From Nitrosarchaeum sp. (GTDB taxonomy: Archaea > Thermoproteota > Nitrososphaeria > Nitrososphaerales > Nitrosopumilaceae), in contig SCUP01000043.1 in NCBI GenBank assembly GCA_004297665.1, positions 1-5,056 on the forward strand: a DNA stretch of 5,056 bases, given 5' to 3'. A program made the position numbers and the translations under genes. This document shows, piece after piece, positions 5,049-5,056 of this stretch (its first letter is position 1; each line of letters begins with the position of its first letter). The notes under the pieces are model-generated. The model had not been told where the DNA came from, searched no databases, and saw only the letters and a program-made list of their open reading frames with translations.

Positions 5049-5056
5049 TTTAGCTA

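Larger units (their letters stand above)
4898..5056. other. Non-coding tail with paired and repeated elements
   Basis: No convincing coding sequence or tRNA is present in these 159 bases. Besides the hairpin at 4907-4940, the octamer GGCGTTAC occurs twice (4910-4917 and 4978-4985), and GTAGCGCC (4930-4937) can pair with either copy. GGAC (4955-4958) and GTCC (4974-4977) could close a further stem immediately before the second octamer. A TTTT run at 5013-5016 may end a transcript. The 18-bp palindrome closes the window. A small structured RNA at about 4905-5016 is possible but unproven. Confidence 0.4.

Noticed and set aside
4898..5056. Box C/D or H/ACA guide RNA in the tail
   Set aside because: CTGA and ACA strings occur, but I could not find correctly spaced C, D, C' and D' boxes or a kink-turn plus guide pocket.

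Overview
The window looks like a piece of an AT-rich archaeal chromosome (about one third G+C by eye), most likely from a marine or soil ammonia-oxidising archaeon (Thaumarchaeota/Nitrososphaerota, Nitrosopumilus-like). The signs are TATA boxes about 26-28 bases upstream of start codons or of the tRNA 5' end, apparently leaderless genes without Shine-Dalgarno sites, a tRNA gene without an encoded CCA, and oligo-T tracts where transcription should stop. The phylum is an inference from overall character, not from a marker gene.

Left half (1-2150, all on the minus strand). In the direction of transcription the order is: a pirin-family cupin protein, an HxlR-family winged-helix regulator, a small helical protein of unknown function, and an NAD(P)H-dependent FMN reductase cut off by the left edge. 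The pirin, regulator and small-protein genes each have a visible TATA box; the reductase follows the small protein by only 19 bases and is probably read with it. HxlR regulators, FMN/quinone reductases and pirins are all linked to redox or electrophile stress in other organisms, so this may be a small redox-response neighbourhood. The pirin and hxlR-like promoters share an inverted repeat, TAGT(A)...(T)ACTA, in the same place between TATA box and start codon, which suggests a common operator, possibly for the HxlR protein itself.

Centre (2151-2418). A single tRNA-Val (anticodon UAC) gene on the minus strand has its own TATA box and a T5 terminator. Between it and the pirin promoter lies a near-perfect 34-base inverted repeat.

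Right half (2419-4897, plus strand). A GT-B/MurG-like glycosyltransferase starting at GTG is followed after 52 bases by a full-length but divergent aspartokinase with two C-terminal ACT-like domains. The first probably makes a surface or lipid-linked glycoconjugate; the second makes aspartyl phosphate for lysine, threonine and methionine synthesis. No functional link between them is evident.

Right end (4898-5056). This non-coding tail contains a G+C-rich 15-bp hairpin, a second copy of its 5' arm that could compete for the same partner, and a perfect 18-bp palindrome. It is the least explained part of the window and may hold a structured RNA or regulatory element.
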